Below the pieces are notes generated by a model. That model was not told the origin of the DNA. It ran no database searches and saw only the letters and a program-made list of their open reading frames with translations. Made by a program: the position numbers and the translations under genes. This document shows positions 6,874 to 15,771 of a DNA stretch of 25,304 nucleotides, one piece after another; the stretch's first letter is position 1; every line of letters starts with the position of its first letter. The stretch comes from Crocosphaera chwakensis CCY0110 (GTDB lineage Bacteria; Cyanobacteriota; Cyanobacteriia; Cyanobacteriales; Microcystaceae). The stretch spans positions 1-25,304 of the forward strand of contig NZ_AAXW01000062.1 in NCBI RefSeq assembly GCF_000169335.1, given 5' to 3'.

Positions 6874-7170
6874 ATGGAACAGCAAGAAATAAGACTCCGA
6901 GTACCCAAAGATGAATATCAATCAGTCAAGAAAGAAGCCAAATCAAGAGGACTATCTGTCAGCGATTTTTTTAGAATACTGATCAGCAAAAAACAATTTC
7001 CAAAGAAAAACAGTCCCAGAGAAGCAAGAGAATTGTACCTAGACCTCGCTTTAATTCAAGAGACGGTAGAAGACATGGTACAAGGAAGAATTGAACCTAA
7101 TCTAGAAATGTTACTAGAGCAGATCAAAGCATTACGCGGTGATTGTATTGGGATGGAGAAAGTAGAGTGA
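6874..7170 (+). CDS. mobC: MobC-like ribbon-helix-helix relaxosome protein
   Basis: 98 residues. The N-terminal 40 residues have the ribbon-helix-helix pattern: strand IRLRVPKDE, helix YQSVKKEAKSRG, turn LSVSD, helix FFRILISKK. A longer helical C-terminal half could support oligomerisation. MobC-type proteins bind oriT, bend the DNA and help the relaxase open the strands. The gene directly precedes the relaxase, sharing a GTGA overlap, which is the common mobC-relaxase arrangement. AAGG just before the ATG is a modest ribosome site. The alternative, a CopG-type repressor only, is less likely because of the coupling to the relaxase. Confidence 0.75.
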   Translation: MEQQEIRLRVPKDEYQSVKKEAKSRGLSVSDFFRILISKKQFPKKNSPREARELYLDLALIQETVEDMVQGRIEPNLEMLLEQIKALRGDCIGMEKVE

Positions 7171-8210
7171 TTGGTAAAGTAACTCACGGAAGAGATGCCT
7201 ACAGCTTGTTAAGGTATGTCGCCGACAAAGAAGGTGCTTATCAAGTCGGTGGTAATGTCGCCTTTAACGACCCGGTGAATATTGCGAGAGAATTTAAAAG
7301 AGGACAAGCATTGCATAGAACTATCAACCGATACGTTTGGCATACGTCATTGTCAACGGCTAAAGACGAGAACCTTGATAATGAAACGTGGAAAAAAATT
7401 GCTCAAGATTACCTCCGAGAAATGGGCTTTGATAAACATCAGTACGTTGTGTTCAGACATACAGACGCAGACCATAACCATATTCATATCGTGGCGAATA
7501 GAATCAGCATTATTGATGGAAGCGCCGTTGATGATGCGTGGTCAAAATATCGAACTGAGGCGGCGATACGTAAGCTAGAATCTGCTTACAATCTTCAAGT
7601 GGTAGAACCAAGTCATGGAAAAGAACGAAAATCTCCTACTACCGGAGAGAAACGGATGCAAACAAGAACGCAAACACCTCTGCCACGAGTCGTTATTCAA
7701 GACGCTTTAGACAAGGTTCTTCCTACCATTACCTCACCCGAAAACCTAAAGGATAAGCTCAAAACCGAGGGGATTGAAACAAGATTGAGAAAACGCAAAG
7801 ACAAAACGATTAGTGGTATATCCTTCGGCTATAACGGGATCGCTTTTGGAGGGGGTAAATTAGGAAAGCGGTATAGTTGGACTCGCATTGAACAGCAACT
7901 AAGGGAAAACCAAGCCGCCCTAGTAACTCAAGAGAGAAGTCAGTTAGAAAAGGTTTATCAAACTTTAGCTTCTAAATTCTCAGAAAAGGTAGACCCCCAG
8001 ACAAGAGACATTCTAATTGCTTGCAGATTACTGAAAAACGGATATTCTAACAAATCAGTTAAAAGGGTACTTACTCAAAGTCCTGTAATCGGACGTTATA
8101 AGCAATCAGAAAATTACCAGAGAGATAAAGCTTTACGATATATTGATACCATATATCGTAAAGCACAGTCAGCCGTAGCAAGAAGCCACGCCAAGGAGGT
8201 ATTACAGTGA
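7167..8210 (+). CDS. MOBP-type relaxase
   Basis: 347 residues from GTG 7167, chosen because GGAG lies 8 bases upstream and the GTG overlaps the stop codon of the MobC-like gene; an upstream TTG at 7143 is less plausible. Relaxases nick one strand at oriT through a tyrosine and stay covalently bound to the 5' end. Visible motifs: GRDAYSLLRYV near the N-terminus (candidate tyrosines Y12 and Y17), and the metal-binding motif HTDADHNHIHIVANR with H98, H103, H105 and H107. The protein is short and lacks any helicase or primase domain. Residues 276-347 form a tail with ...VLTQSPV... that resembles the C-terminus of the polymerase-like protein at 213-3809. The next gene starts in a GTGA overlap. Confidence 0.85.
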   Translation: MIGKVTHGRDAYSLLRYVADKEGAYQVGGNVAFNDPVNIAREFKRGQALHRTINRYVWHTSLSTAKDENLDNETWKKIAQDYLREMGFDKHQYVVFRHTDADHNHIHIVANRISIIDGSAVDDAWSKYRTEAAIRKLESAYNLQVVEPSHGKERKSPTTGEKRMQTRTQTPLPRVVIQDALDKVLPTITSPENLKDKLKTEGIETRLRKRKDKTISGISFGYNGIAFGGGKLGKRYSWTRIEQQLRENQAALVTQERSQLEKVYQTLASKFSEKVDPQTRDILIACRLLKNGYSNKSVKRVLTQSPVIGRYKQSENYQRDKALRYIDTIYRKAQSAVARSHAKEVLQ

Positions 8211-8728
8211 AAAATCCATTACTAGGATTACTCGTTCTTCTACTCAGTCCTATATATATGACAGGATTAGGCCCATTGGTGCTGTTGGTATGGTTAGACA
8301 CAGGAATTAAATTCGGTTTCCGACAAGTAGGTAAAGCTATTGACTATTTGCCACTTCCTGAGCCAGATTATCACGGCAACCTTATCGATATGGTCGATAG
8401 TCCGATAGAGGAGCATCGAGGGCACTTCCAAACCATTGAGCGCTATCTCATTTCACAAAATGATAATCCTGCAGTTCAAGTAAATGGCTATCTCGCCAAG
8501 GCTGCGCTATATCAAAATCAACTCGATAATCCAGTAACACTACCGGAAGAGTATAAGAAGTATAAAGAAAGCGCCATAAAAGGCGTCATAGAAGACAAAG
8601 GTAGGTTGATCGAAAAAGCGCAAAGCCACTCACTCAATGACACCTGCACACATAAAGTAAATCGGCTCGATGAAAATAGCTCGATAAACGTCATTGTTGA
8701 GACAATGCAAGTATGTCGTGAGAAATAA
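8207..8728 (+). CDS. Membrane-anchored hypothetical protein in the mob operon
   Basis: 173 residues, starting at GTG 8207 with AAGGAGGT 6 bases upstream and overlapping the relaxase stop. The first 30 residues are a long hydrophobic stretch with a short break (LLGLLVLLLSPIYM and LGPLVLLVWL), so either one long or two short membrane helices. The remainder is soluble, charged and mostly helical, with two cysteines near the C-terminus. No family is recognised. Translational coupling to the relaxase suggests a role in relaxosome positioning at the membrane or in coupling to the secretion channel, but that is inference from position only. Confidence 0.6.
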   Translation: MKNPLLGLLVLLLSPIYMTGLGPLVLLVWLDTGIKFGFRQVGKAIDYLPLPEPDYHGNLIDMVDSPIEEHRGHFQTIERYLISQNDNPAVQVNGYLAKAALYQNQLDNPVTLPEEYKKYKESAIKGVIEDKGRLIEKAQSHSLNDTCTHKVNRLDENSSINVIVETMQVCREK

Positions 8729-8851
8729 AGAAAGCTCTGAGAAAACTGCCAGAATATATAAAAAAGTACCGTCGTTAAAAAGCCTAGAAGCCTTGCCCAA
8801 TCAACCGTAACCCCCTTCACAAATTAAGAAATTACTCCCACAATATAGACG

Positions 8852-8882
8852 AACCCCTACACCATAGTTTTTTTCAGGGGTT
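8852..8882. promoter_or_regulatory. Inverted repeat just upstream of the transfer operon
   Basis: AACCCCT (8852-8858) and AGGGGTT (8876-8882) are perfect complements with a 17-base, T-rich loop, ending 14 bases before the ATG at 8897. No Shine-Dalgarno is visible between the hairpin and that ATG. It could be an operator, or an mRNA structure controlling entry into the T4SS operon. The surrounding 168-base gap (8729-8896) holds no other recognised feature. Confidence 0.4.
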
Positions 8883-8896
8883 TATCCTTACCAATC

Positions 8897-9262
8897 ATGG
8901 TGAAACTCCAACTTACCCATAAAGAAGCTAAGGAGGTATTGCGAGTATCCAGTAATCGAACATGGCGATCGCATCTGACGACGATCGGAATAGGTTCGAC
9001 TTTAACCGTACTCGAATGGAGCCAACTAGAAGCTCTCTACGCATTGCAACTGTATCTCAGTGTCAAAACCGGACAGCACAGTAAGTCCGAATTCGCTCGA
9101 ATATATCGAGAGAAAGGACTTAGCCCTATAAAGGACACCATCCGCAGTCACGGATTCCATTATGACCAAGCCGTACAGTTGTTTGTTGAAACATTAAGGC
9201 GCTTTAAAAGCGAATTACTTGAAACTGAATTGCTTGAAATTTCAAACTCTGAGGAAAAATGA
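8897..9262 (+). CDS. Small protein with possible helix-turn-helix, first gene of T4SS operon
   Basis: 121 residues. The N-terminus (LTHKEAKEVLRVSSNRTWRS) looks like an excisionase/MerR-type helix-turn-helix: a helix, a short turn, then a second helix with basic residues. The remainder is helical and soluble. A DNA-binding regulator of the transfer operon would fit its place as first gene, directly after a palindrome, but I do not recognise the family. There is no obvious ribosome site before the ATG. The stop codon meets the start of the pilin-like gene, so the two are translationally coupled. Confidence 0.5.
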   Translation: MVKLQLTHKEAKEVLRVSSNRTWRSHLTTIGIGSTLTVLEWSQLEALYALQLYLSVKTGQHSKSEFARIYREKGLSPIKDTIRSHGFHYDQAVQLFVETLRRFKSELLETELLEISNSEEK

Positions 9263-9807
9263 TGCAAGCTTTTGATGTAAATTACGAACAAACGCCCTTG
9301 AAAAGCGAAGCCAGAAAGACAAAACGGCTAAGTAAAGAGGACACACAATTCGGATACCTTCTGATTACCATTTTTGGAATCGGAATCCTCGGTGTCCTCC
9401 ATGCAGACATTTCTTTTTTTATTTTAGCCCTATTGTTCGGATGTGCATTAGGTTTCTGGGATAGTCTTTACGGAAACTTAAATAATCATCGATTTTTAAT
9501 GCGATTAGTCGTCGTAGGAGCCTTGACTGGCTTTTTCTTAGTCAACTTTGGTGGAGCCGCTCATGCACTATGGTTAGACAACATTGAACAATGGATGACC
9601 ACTTCGTTTCCCAATGCTACAGCTATCGCGGAATTGATCTTTAATGTCCTCCGTGCAGCTGTTGTTATTTACCTTGCCATTGCAGGAGTACAGATATTCT
9701 TAGCAATTAAACGACAAGAAGGATTCTTTGAAGCGGCACAGTTACCTTTAGCGAGTCTTCTCATTATCTCTGTTGTCGATATCGTTGCAGGATTTGTAGT
9801 CACCTAG
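9259..9807 (+). CDS. virB2: VirB2/TrbC-like pilin precursor with long leader
   Basis: 182 residues; ATG 9259 and ATG 9262 are both possible, the second being better spaced from GAGGA at 9251. VirB2 proteins are cyclic or linear pilins of about 70-80 residues with two membrane helices, cut from a longer precursor. Here a hydrophobic N-terminal part (about residues 32-100) ends in FGGAAHA, a good signal-peptidase site after A103. The remaining 79 residues hold two hydrophobic helices (IAELIFNVLRAAVVIYLAIA and the C-terminal LASLLIISVVDIVAGFVV), the right size and topology for a mature pilin. The leader contains extra membrane helices, which is unusual. The position before VirB3 and VirB4 supports the call. 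Confidence 0.6.
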   Translation: MMQAFDVNYEQTPLKSEARKTKRLSKEDTQFGYLLITIFGIGILGVLHADISFFILALLFGCALGFWDSLYGNLNNHRFLMRLVVVGALTGFFLVNFGGAAHALWLDNIEQWMTTSFPNATAIAELIFNVLRAAVVIYLAIAGVQIFLAIKRQEGFFEAAQLPLASLLIISVVDIVAGFVVT

Positions 9808-9851
9808 GAATAAGAACACCCTAATCTCACCCCTCACGCATAAAACAAATT

Positions 9852-10166
9852 ATGAAAGAGGAAGACATAATTATTGTAAACCGAATGGTGGGGAAAGTTC
9901 CGTTAATAGGCTCCTTTAGCCCTATACAGTTCTTCGCCGCCATTGTCGGATTTCTTTTCGGCTACCTAGCCCATGTCAATACTGGGAACATGATTGTCGG
10001 AGTCGGAGCTACCCTGTGGGTGTTCTTCACAATCGTGTTAGTTCTAGGCAAACACCACTGGCAATATTTCAACAAATACCGTAGAGCAACCCCATGGTCG
10101 AGGGGACGTAGGCTCTTTAAGAATCCGTTGAAGCAGAGGACTTCCCAAGATGGGACAAAAAACTAA
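9852..10166 (+). CDS. virB3: VirB3-like inner-membrane protein
   Basis: 104 residues, with two adjacent membrane helices (IQFFAAIVGFLFGYLAHV and IVGVGATLWVFFTIVLVL) and a basic, soluble C-terminus. VirB3 proteins are about this size, have this topology, and assist assembly of the VirB4 ATPase and pilus biogenesis. The gene lies between the pilin-like gene and virB4, and its end overlaps the virB4 start by 17 bases. The call rests on size, topology and order; no unique motif is visible. Confidence 0.65.
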   Translation: MKEEDIIIVNRMVGKVPLIGSFSPIQFFAAIVGFLFGYLAHVNTGNMIVGVGATLWVFFTIVLVLGKHHWQYFNKYRRATPWSRGRRLFKNPLKQRTSQDGTKN

Positions 10167-12939
10167 GAAGAAACGGGTAGAGATTTATGAAGATATCCAG
10201 AATCACTTAGACCTTGTCTGTTATTGTTCTTTTGAAAAAGGAGATTTCCGAGCCGGCGCTTATCTTTTGCAAGAAAAAGATGATGGACCTTATGCCGTTA
10301 CTTTCGGTTGGAAACTAAAAGGGATTCATTCTTATACCAATCAAGAAGACCTCTACTACATCCATGAGCAACTAAAAAATGGGCTAAAAGATTTCCCCAT
10401 GAATGATGCGTTGATGATACGGTCTAAGGTCACTCCCGATGATAGTGATAGACAACAATACCTAAACAAACTCTGTGATTCAGCCCCTTGTGATGAACTT
10501 AGCTTTTTTCTTCTAGGCGATCGCAAGCGGGTACGGGAAATCGGAGATAAAGGACTTCGAGTTGTCAAAGAGGATCACCTTTTTGTCACCTACTATGCAG
10601 AAAGTGAAAAAGAAGCCACGGACTGGATGGAGAAAGGGTTACTTTGGGTACAGTCTCATATCTTAGCTCATTTTGGAGATGCCAATAACACGGGACAAGA
10701 AGAAGTAGAACGGGTTTTTCGGTGTGCGGATGAGACGTTAGCCCAATGGCATTCTTATCTGAGCGACAAACTAGGATTATCGGTTTATCCAATGACTCCA
10801 GAAGAGATGAAAGCCTATATTTGGGAAGTATTTAACGATGATCCCGTACCAAGCGGTTTCCCACAACTACTAACCTATGACAAAGACGGATTAAGGCTTG
10901 AAACCTGGAGTGAGACTTGTCCTGCAACATTACTAACTTCTCACCATGTCCCTATTAATGATAGAGCATGGCTGTACCACCCCAATACTCAAACCTATAG
11001 CGGTATTCTGACTTTTCTAGACAAGCCCTACGCTTGGGAAAACCCAGAAAAGCAAATGCGTTACTTATTCGACTTGCTTAACAAAAACAACATCAAACAC
11101 GTTGAATTTGTGACGCAAATCTGGAGAGGGGACAGCAGGCTAGCACGAATCAATATGGAAAAATTGATTCGCCAAAGTAAAAACCGAGGTAAAGAAGCCC
11201 AAGCCAAAGGAGAAATCAACGTAGCTGCCGGGGAAGACTTAGAAGAAAGTATCGAAGCCCAGAAATCAATGATTAAAGGGAGTATCCCTTTTAACACAGC
11301 CATTGCGATTATTATCCACGCTCCCGATCCAGATACCTTAAAGAAGCTTTGTCGTATTGTACAAAATCAATACCAAGCTCCCGCAGTAGTGTCTAGAGAA
11401 AAAGAAGTTGCTTGGGAACTGTGGCTACAAGCCCTACCCATTACTCGGAATAAGTTTCTAGTCAATCCTTTATCGAACCGAACATTAACCTATCGAAATG
11501 AAGAAGTTTTGGCTTTTTTACCGCTTTTTACCACCCTAAGTTCAGCTAAACAGGGAGTAGAACTCATCGCCCAAGACAGCAAAATCCCCGTGTATCTGGA
11601 TGTGTTTCAGTACGAAGGACGTCATGTGGGTTTCTTTGCTAGTTCACGTAGTGGTAAATCCGTTGCAATTGGCTCAGTGCTTACCACCGCCCTCTCTCAA
11701 GGAATTCCAGTGGTGGCAATTGACTACCCTGGTTCTAGTGGGCGTTCTACGTTTACTGATTACACAAAATACCTCGATGTAATTGGAGATTATTTCGACG
11801 TTAGAGAACACTCATTCAACATCTTCGACCGTATCAATCTCAGCAAGATTAAAAAAGAAAGAGAGCGCAAAATACGCTGGCAATTATACACTGGATTTCT
11901 GAAGGAAACCTTAGTGGCCATGGTCTTAGGAGGCAAAGCCGCTCAGCTTGATGCCAGATTGGAAACCGAAGTGAAAACGGTTATTTCCTTTGCGGTCAAT
12001 GCTTTTTTTAAAAATGAGACAATTCTTGCTCGATATGAAAGAGCAGAAGCAGGGGGTGTCGGTAGCCAAGCATGGCAAGAAAGCCCAACCCTCAAAGACT
12101 TCATGGCACTGTGTAATGCCGACACCATCCGAGCCGAACTCCCCAAAGAGTTTGTCATGGATGATAAGACGCTGAACAACACTCTCTATTTTGTTCAGTT
12201 GCAATTAAGTTACTGGCTCAATAGTGAATTAGGAAATGCGATCGGTCGTCCCTCTACAGTTAAGCCTGATGCTATGTTAATGGTATTTGCGTTAACTGCC
12301 CTCAAAGAGGATGAGTCTCTGATTTTTGCTCTCATTGCCTTTACCGCAGCTTACAGTCGCTCCCTTGAGTATCAAAGAACTCTGTTCTTTATCGATGAAT
12401 CTCCGATCCTACTAAAATTTCCTGCAATCTCTAAGATTGTTGCCTCCTTATTTGCCAACGGCAGTAAATCAGGTATTCGGGTGGTACTGAGCGCCCAAGC
12501 TCCTAACCAAATTGCTAATAATCCCTCCACGGCTGGAGACATTTTGCAAAATATGCACTACCGAATGTTAGGGAGGATCGAAGAAACGGCAATTGAATCC
12601 TGTGTGAATATTCTTGGTATTCAGGAAGAGATGGTTCGGCGATGTACAAAATTCGAGCCTGATAAAGCCAAAGGACGTACACAATGGCTATTTTTTGATG
12701 GATCTCGATTTAGCTATGTCAATTACTACGCACCACCAGTACAGCTTGCCACACTGGTCAATAACACAGATGAAGCAGACGTCAGAGAAGCCCTCAAAGA
12801 ATACTACCCCGATAACGTCTTCATGGCGTTATACCAATTCTCTGAACTCTTCAGGGAAGCCCACATGAAAGGAATGCCTATTAAAGAGGTGTACCAAGCC
12901 CATTATCAAACTATCGATGTGGAGAGTAAAGCCGCGTGA
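10150..12939 (+). CDS. virB4: VirB4-family conjugation ATPase
   Basis: 929 residues, ATG with GAGGA about 10 bases upstream. VirB4/TraC ATPases power pilus assembly and substrate transfer at the inner membrane. The Walker A motif is ASSRSGKS (497-504), a variant with Ala in place of the first Gly. Walker B is LFFIDES with D749 and E750. Conserved landmarks around them include GFFASSRSGKS, DYPGSSG (a VirB4-type loop after Walker A), and SAQAPNQIANNP after Walker B. The N-terminal ~450 residues are the typical VirB4 N-domain. The length is slightly above the usual 800-900. It is the most certain gene of the secretion operon and ends in a GTGA overlap with the next gene. Confidence 0.92.
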   Translation: MGQKTKKKRVEIYEDIQNHLDLVCYCSFEKGDFRAGAYLLQEKDDGPYAVTFGWKLKGIHSYTNQEDLYYIHEQLKNGLKDFPMNDALMIRSKVTPDDSDRQQYLNKLCDSAPCDELSFFLLGDRKRVREIGDKGLRVVKEDHLFVTYYAESEKEATDWMEKGLLWVQSHILAHFGDANNTGQEEVERVFRCADETLAQWHSYLSDKLGLSVYPMTPEEMKAYIWEVFNDDPVPSGFPQLLTYDKDGLRLETWSETCPATLLTSHHVPINDRAWLYHPNTQTYSGILTFLDKPYAWENPEKQMRYLFDLLNKNNIKHVEFVTQIWRGDSRLARINMEKLIRQSKNRGKEAQAKGEINVAAGEDLEESIEAQKSMIKGSIPFNTAIAIIIHAPDPDTLKKLCRIVQNQYQAPAVVSREKEVAWELWLQALPITRNKFLVNPLSNRTLTYRNEEVLAFLPLFTTLSSAKQGVELIAQDSKIPVYLDVFQYEGRHVGFFASSRSGKSVAIGSVLTTALSQGIPVVAIDYPGSSGRSTFTDYTKYLDVIGDYFDVREHSFNIFDRINLSKIKKERERKIRWQLYTGFLKETLVAMVLGGKAAQLDARLETEVKTVISFAVNAFFKNETILARYERAEAGGVGSQAWQESPTLKDFMALCNADTIRAELPKEFVMDDKTLNNTLYFVQLQLSYWLNSELGNAIGRPSTVKPDAMLMVFALTALKEDESLIFALIAFTAAYSRSLEYQRTLFFIDESPILLKFPAISKIVASLFANGSKSGIRVVLSAQAPNQIANNPSTAGDILQNMHYRMLGRIEETAIESCVNILGIQEEMVRRCTKFEPDKAKGRTQWLFFDGSRFSYVNYYAPPVQLATLVNNTDEADVREALKEYYPDNVFMALYQFSELFREAHMKGMPIKEVYQAHYQTIDVESKAA

Positions 12940-13787
12940 AAATCAACAAGAAAACAGTAATTGTGTCAAGTGCAATAGGGGGAAGCCTCATAATTGGAAC
13001 CCCCGCTATGGCCTTCCTAGGCTTCATTGATTCACCATTGATCCGATTAGCCGATGAGTATCTCTTTGGTGGTGTTGTTGAAACAGCAGAAGAGTTATTT
13101 AATCTCGGAGAAGAAGCCTTTGGCTATGTCGAAGAAGTCTTCAATTCTAATGGCATGACCATCGTAGAAGGTTTAGTAGGAAACGCTAGAAATACTTGTA
13201 ATGGTTCAGACGTTCCCTTAGAAATCTGTAATGACATTGCCCTAGACGGTGGAAGCATCATTGAGGCAATGGAGGACAATGAAGGTATTTTAGGACTTCC
13301 TATCCCTGAAAACTACCAGCAAGAAATGGTAGATATTCTACTAGATTCGTCTGAAGAACCCAGTTGGGGATATGTTAGTAACCCTAGCGTGATTGCCGAC
13401 GATGTTAAACACGCTGGTGATCGCGGGCTGGCCTTACTCAATAGTAATACGATACTGAGTACCCAAGGCCAAGAAGATATGAAAAAGCGTATCGAAACCA
13501 ACGAGACCATTGCCAGAACTTCAATGGAAATAGGAACTCAGGCACTTAGAACCCGAAATGAACGCAAACTACTACGAATGATGGCTCTGATGGAAGCGCA
13601 GCAAACTATTTTACAACAAGGTCAGGCTAACACAGCAGAAATGAGTCGAGTCGATCAACAAATTGCCAATCTCAACTTAGCTAATATCTCCAAGACATTA
13701 GATAAAGAGCAAACCGAAAAACAAGTTGAAAAAAGAGTGGTAACAGACGGGCTTATCAGGGCTGTTAATGGTCTAGGAATGTACTAG
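12936..13787 (+). CDS. virB5: VirB5/TrbJ-like periplasmic protein
   Basis: 283 residues, starting at a GTG that overlaps the virB4 stop. A clear Sec signal peptide (MKINKKTVIVSSAIGGSLII, then GTPAMA with cleavage after A26) sends it to the periplasm. C88 and C98 could form a disulfide. The C-terminal half (about 165-255) is a long charged helix or coiled coil rich in Gln, Glu and Arg. VirB5 and TrbJ are helical periplasmic proteins at the pilus tip and are usually encoded between virB4 and virB6, as here. The sequence similarity is too weak for certainty, so the call leans on topology and order. Confidence 0.62.
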   Translation: MKINKKTVIVSSAIGGSLIIGTPAMAFLGFIDSPLIRLADEYLFGGVVETAEELFNLGEEAFGYVEEVFNSNGMTIVEGLVGNARNTCNGSDVPLEICNDIALDGGSIIEAMEDNEGILGLPIPENYQQEMVDILLDSSEEPSWGYVSNPSVIADDVKHAGDRGLALLNSNTILSTQGQEDMKKRIETNETIARTSMEIGTQALRTRNERKLLRMMALMEAQQTILQQGQANTAEMSRVDQQIANLNLANISKTLDKEQTEKQVEKRVVTDGLIRAVNGLGMY

Positions 13788-13796
13788 GAGGTAATT

Positions 13797-14843
13797 GTGA
13801 GCTATTTCATAGGGTCATTCACTAATATTCTCCAGAATGGCATCAACACGACCAATGACACTGCCCAAGCCTGGGATCAAACCTGGACTAACTTATTTGC
13901 CGGGGGGAATATATCGGGAGCCACCATCTTTGGCTCAATGGTTCAATTGGGAGAATTATTTGCAGTTGTAGCAGTCATTATTGCTGGTCTGTTGACGTTC
14001 AAAGACATGAACAATCACAAAGCACCGCAATTCAACATCGTAATCTGGCCATTGATTGCCATGACCATGTTCGCTGCTGATGGTGCTTTGTTAGCCCAAA
14101 CGGTGTTAGGGCTACGAGGAATCATTAATCAAATCTCAGATCAAGTAGCGACCAGTGTAGTTGCCGGTGTTCAATTAGACGAAGCCTTGAAGAATCTCGG
14201 TGGACAGGTAATGCTCCAACAAACTGTAGAAGATGCTTACCGAGGCTGTCTCTCGATGACAGGAGCCGCTAGAGCAGACTGCCTTCAAAAAGCCGCAGAC
14301 TATGGTAACGAACTCGCTAATTCATTTGGGAACGTCTTCGGAGCAGCACAATGGATTGGAGATATTATAGATAGTTTCCGAAATGCCTCAAACGCTGTAC
14401 AAAACGGCACAGGTGGAGCCTTGATCGGTTTGTTCTCTCCAATCTGGGAACCCATTTTATACGCTATTCTTTTCGCTCTCATGAAGGCGTATCAAAATAT
14501 GCTTGAAGCGGTAATGATTTTGATTGGTCTAACGGCTCCACTAGCGTTAGGAGGATCTTTGATAGGATTCGGAACGCCGGCTTTTATTGGATGGTTGTCA
14601 GGGTTTTTCTCATTCGGATTAGCAAAGATTTTCTTCAATTTACTTATCGGTTTAGCCGCCTCAGTTGCGACCAATGCTGGTTTGAACGATCCTGCATGGT
14701 TTGCTTTGTTTGTCGGAATTTGCGCCCCAATTATAAGCTTTGCAATGGCTTCGGGAAGTGGATTTGTTATCTGGGGTGCTATGACATCAATGGCCGCATC
14801 TGCTACGACCGGAGCAGCCTCAATGATTACGAAGAAAGCCTAG
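13797..14843 (+). CDS. virB6: VirB6/TrbL-like polytopic channel protein
   Basis: 348 residues from GTG 13797, with AGGAGGT upstream. About six membrane helices are visible: GELFAVVAVIIAGLLTF, VIWPLIAMTMFAADGALLA, PILYAILFALMK, MLEAVMILIGLTAPLALGGS, FGLAKIFFNLLIGLAASVA and WFALFVGICAPIISFAMAS. A periplasmic loop in the middle contains two cysteines (GCLSMTGAARADCLQ). VirB6 and TrbL form the inner-membrane part of the channel through which the T-strand passes, and share this layout of a periplasmic loop followed by a hydrophobic C-terminal half. The Gly/Ala/Ser-rich C-terminus is also typical. Confidence 0.75.
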   Translation: MSYFIGSFTNILQNGINTTNDTAQAWDQTWTNLFAGGNISGATIFGSMVQLGELFAVVAVIIAGLLTFKDMNNHKAPQFNIVIWPLIAMTMFAADGALLAQTVLGLRGIINQISDQVATSVVAGVQLDEALKNLGGQVMLQQTVEDAYRGCLSMTGAARADCLQKAADYGNELANSFGNVFGAAQWIGDIIDSFRNASNAVQNGTGGALIGLFSPIWEPILYAILFALMKAYQNMLEAVMILIGLTAPLALGGSLIGFGTPAFIGWLSGFFSFGLAKIFFNLLIGLAASVATNAGLNDPAWFALFVGICAPIISFAMASGSGFVIWGAMTSMAASATTGAASMITKKA

Positions 14844-14862
14844 TACAGAGGAAATTAAGGTT

Positions 14863-15771
14863 ATGTTAGGTTCATTTAACGGAAAAAAACAAAAAGATAA
14901 CGTAGAAAATCCCGAAAATAAAAGCTTAAAGAGCATTAAGGGAAAACTTACAAAGCATCAAAATTTGATCGGACTTTGGTTGTTCCTACTTATTAATGTG
15001 GCCGGGTTAGGATTAGTATTTGTACTTCAGTTAGTGCAAATGGTTCAAATTGGACGGATTGCTAATAAACCACCCGCCACTTTGGTAGAAAAAGGAGATG
15101 GAACAGGACTTCTAACCGATGCTATTCCAGCCTCGCAACGAACTCCTAAAGCTATTCAACGATTTACATCAGATATCCTGACTGCGTTATTCACTGTAAC
15201 TCCCATATTAGAAACTCAAGAGGGGCTAACGCAGGGCGATGGCTTTGACACAGGAATAACGATTCCCCGTAAAGAAGGAAATGTCAATAACCGAGTGACA
15301 GTAAATGCTTATGTTGCTTCTGTCGCAGCCATCGCGCCTGGTTTTCGTGATCAATTTCTAAGCAAGTTAGCAGATATTACTCCACCCAATAGCTTCAATG
15401 GAACCACTCAGGTGTTGTTCAAAATTGATTTTTTAGGAAATCCCATTCCAGTCGATGGTAAATCAGATGAGTGGACTGTAACTGTAGTTGGAACCCGGTA
15501 CATAATCGAAAGCCAAAGTGGAGGAAGTCGGAGAAGCCCCGAACCTGAACCCTTCAAACAAGTGATTTATCTCAAATCAGTAAATCCTCAATTCGATCCT
15601 CTCCCTGACATTTCGACTAATATCCAAGAACGAATAGCCGATATTACCAAAATCGGCTTGCAAATCACCAAGATGACCCCATTAGACACAACTACTCCCC
15701 AAGGGGGTGATTTTTTAGAGCTTCCTGCTCAACCTCAGCCTCAACCGACTCAACCTATGGAGGATGAATAA
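14863..15771 (+). CDS. virB8: VirB8-like bitopic assembly protein
   Basis: 302 residues; GAGGAAAT precedes the ATG. Cytoplasmic N-terminus with a basic, polar stretch, one membrane helix (about 35-57, LWLFLLINVAGLGLVFVLQL), then a periplasmic domain of about 200 residues and a Pro/Gln-rich tail. VirB8 proteins are bitopic scaffold proteins with an NTF2-like periplasmic domain and are encoded between virB6 and the VirB9/VirB10 pair, as here. I see no diagnostic motif, so family membership is inferred from topology and order; a TraE/TraK-type equivalent would have the same role. It overlaps the next gene by one base (TAATG). Confidence 0.6.
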   Translation: MLGSFNGKKQKDNVENPENKSLKSIKGKLTKHQNLIGLWLFLLINVAGLGLVFVLQLVQMVQIGRIANKPPATLVEKGDGTGLLTDAIPASQRTPKAIQRFTSDILTALFTVTPILETQEGLTQGDGFDTGITIPRKEGNVNNRVTVNAYVASVAAIAPGFRDQFLSKLADITPPNSFNGTTQVLFKIDFLGNPIPVDGKSDEWTVTVVGTRYIIESQSGGSRRSPEPEPFKQVIYLKSVNPQFDPLPDISTNIQERIADITKIGLQITKMTPLDTTTPQGGDFLELPAQPQPQPTQPMEDE

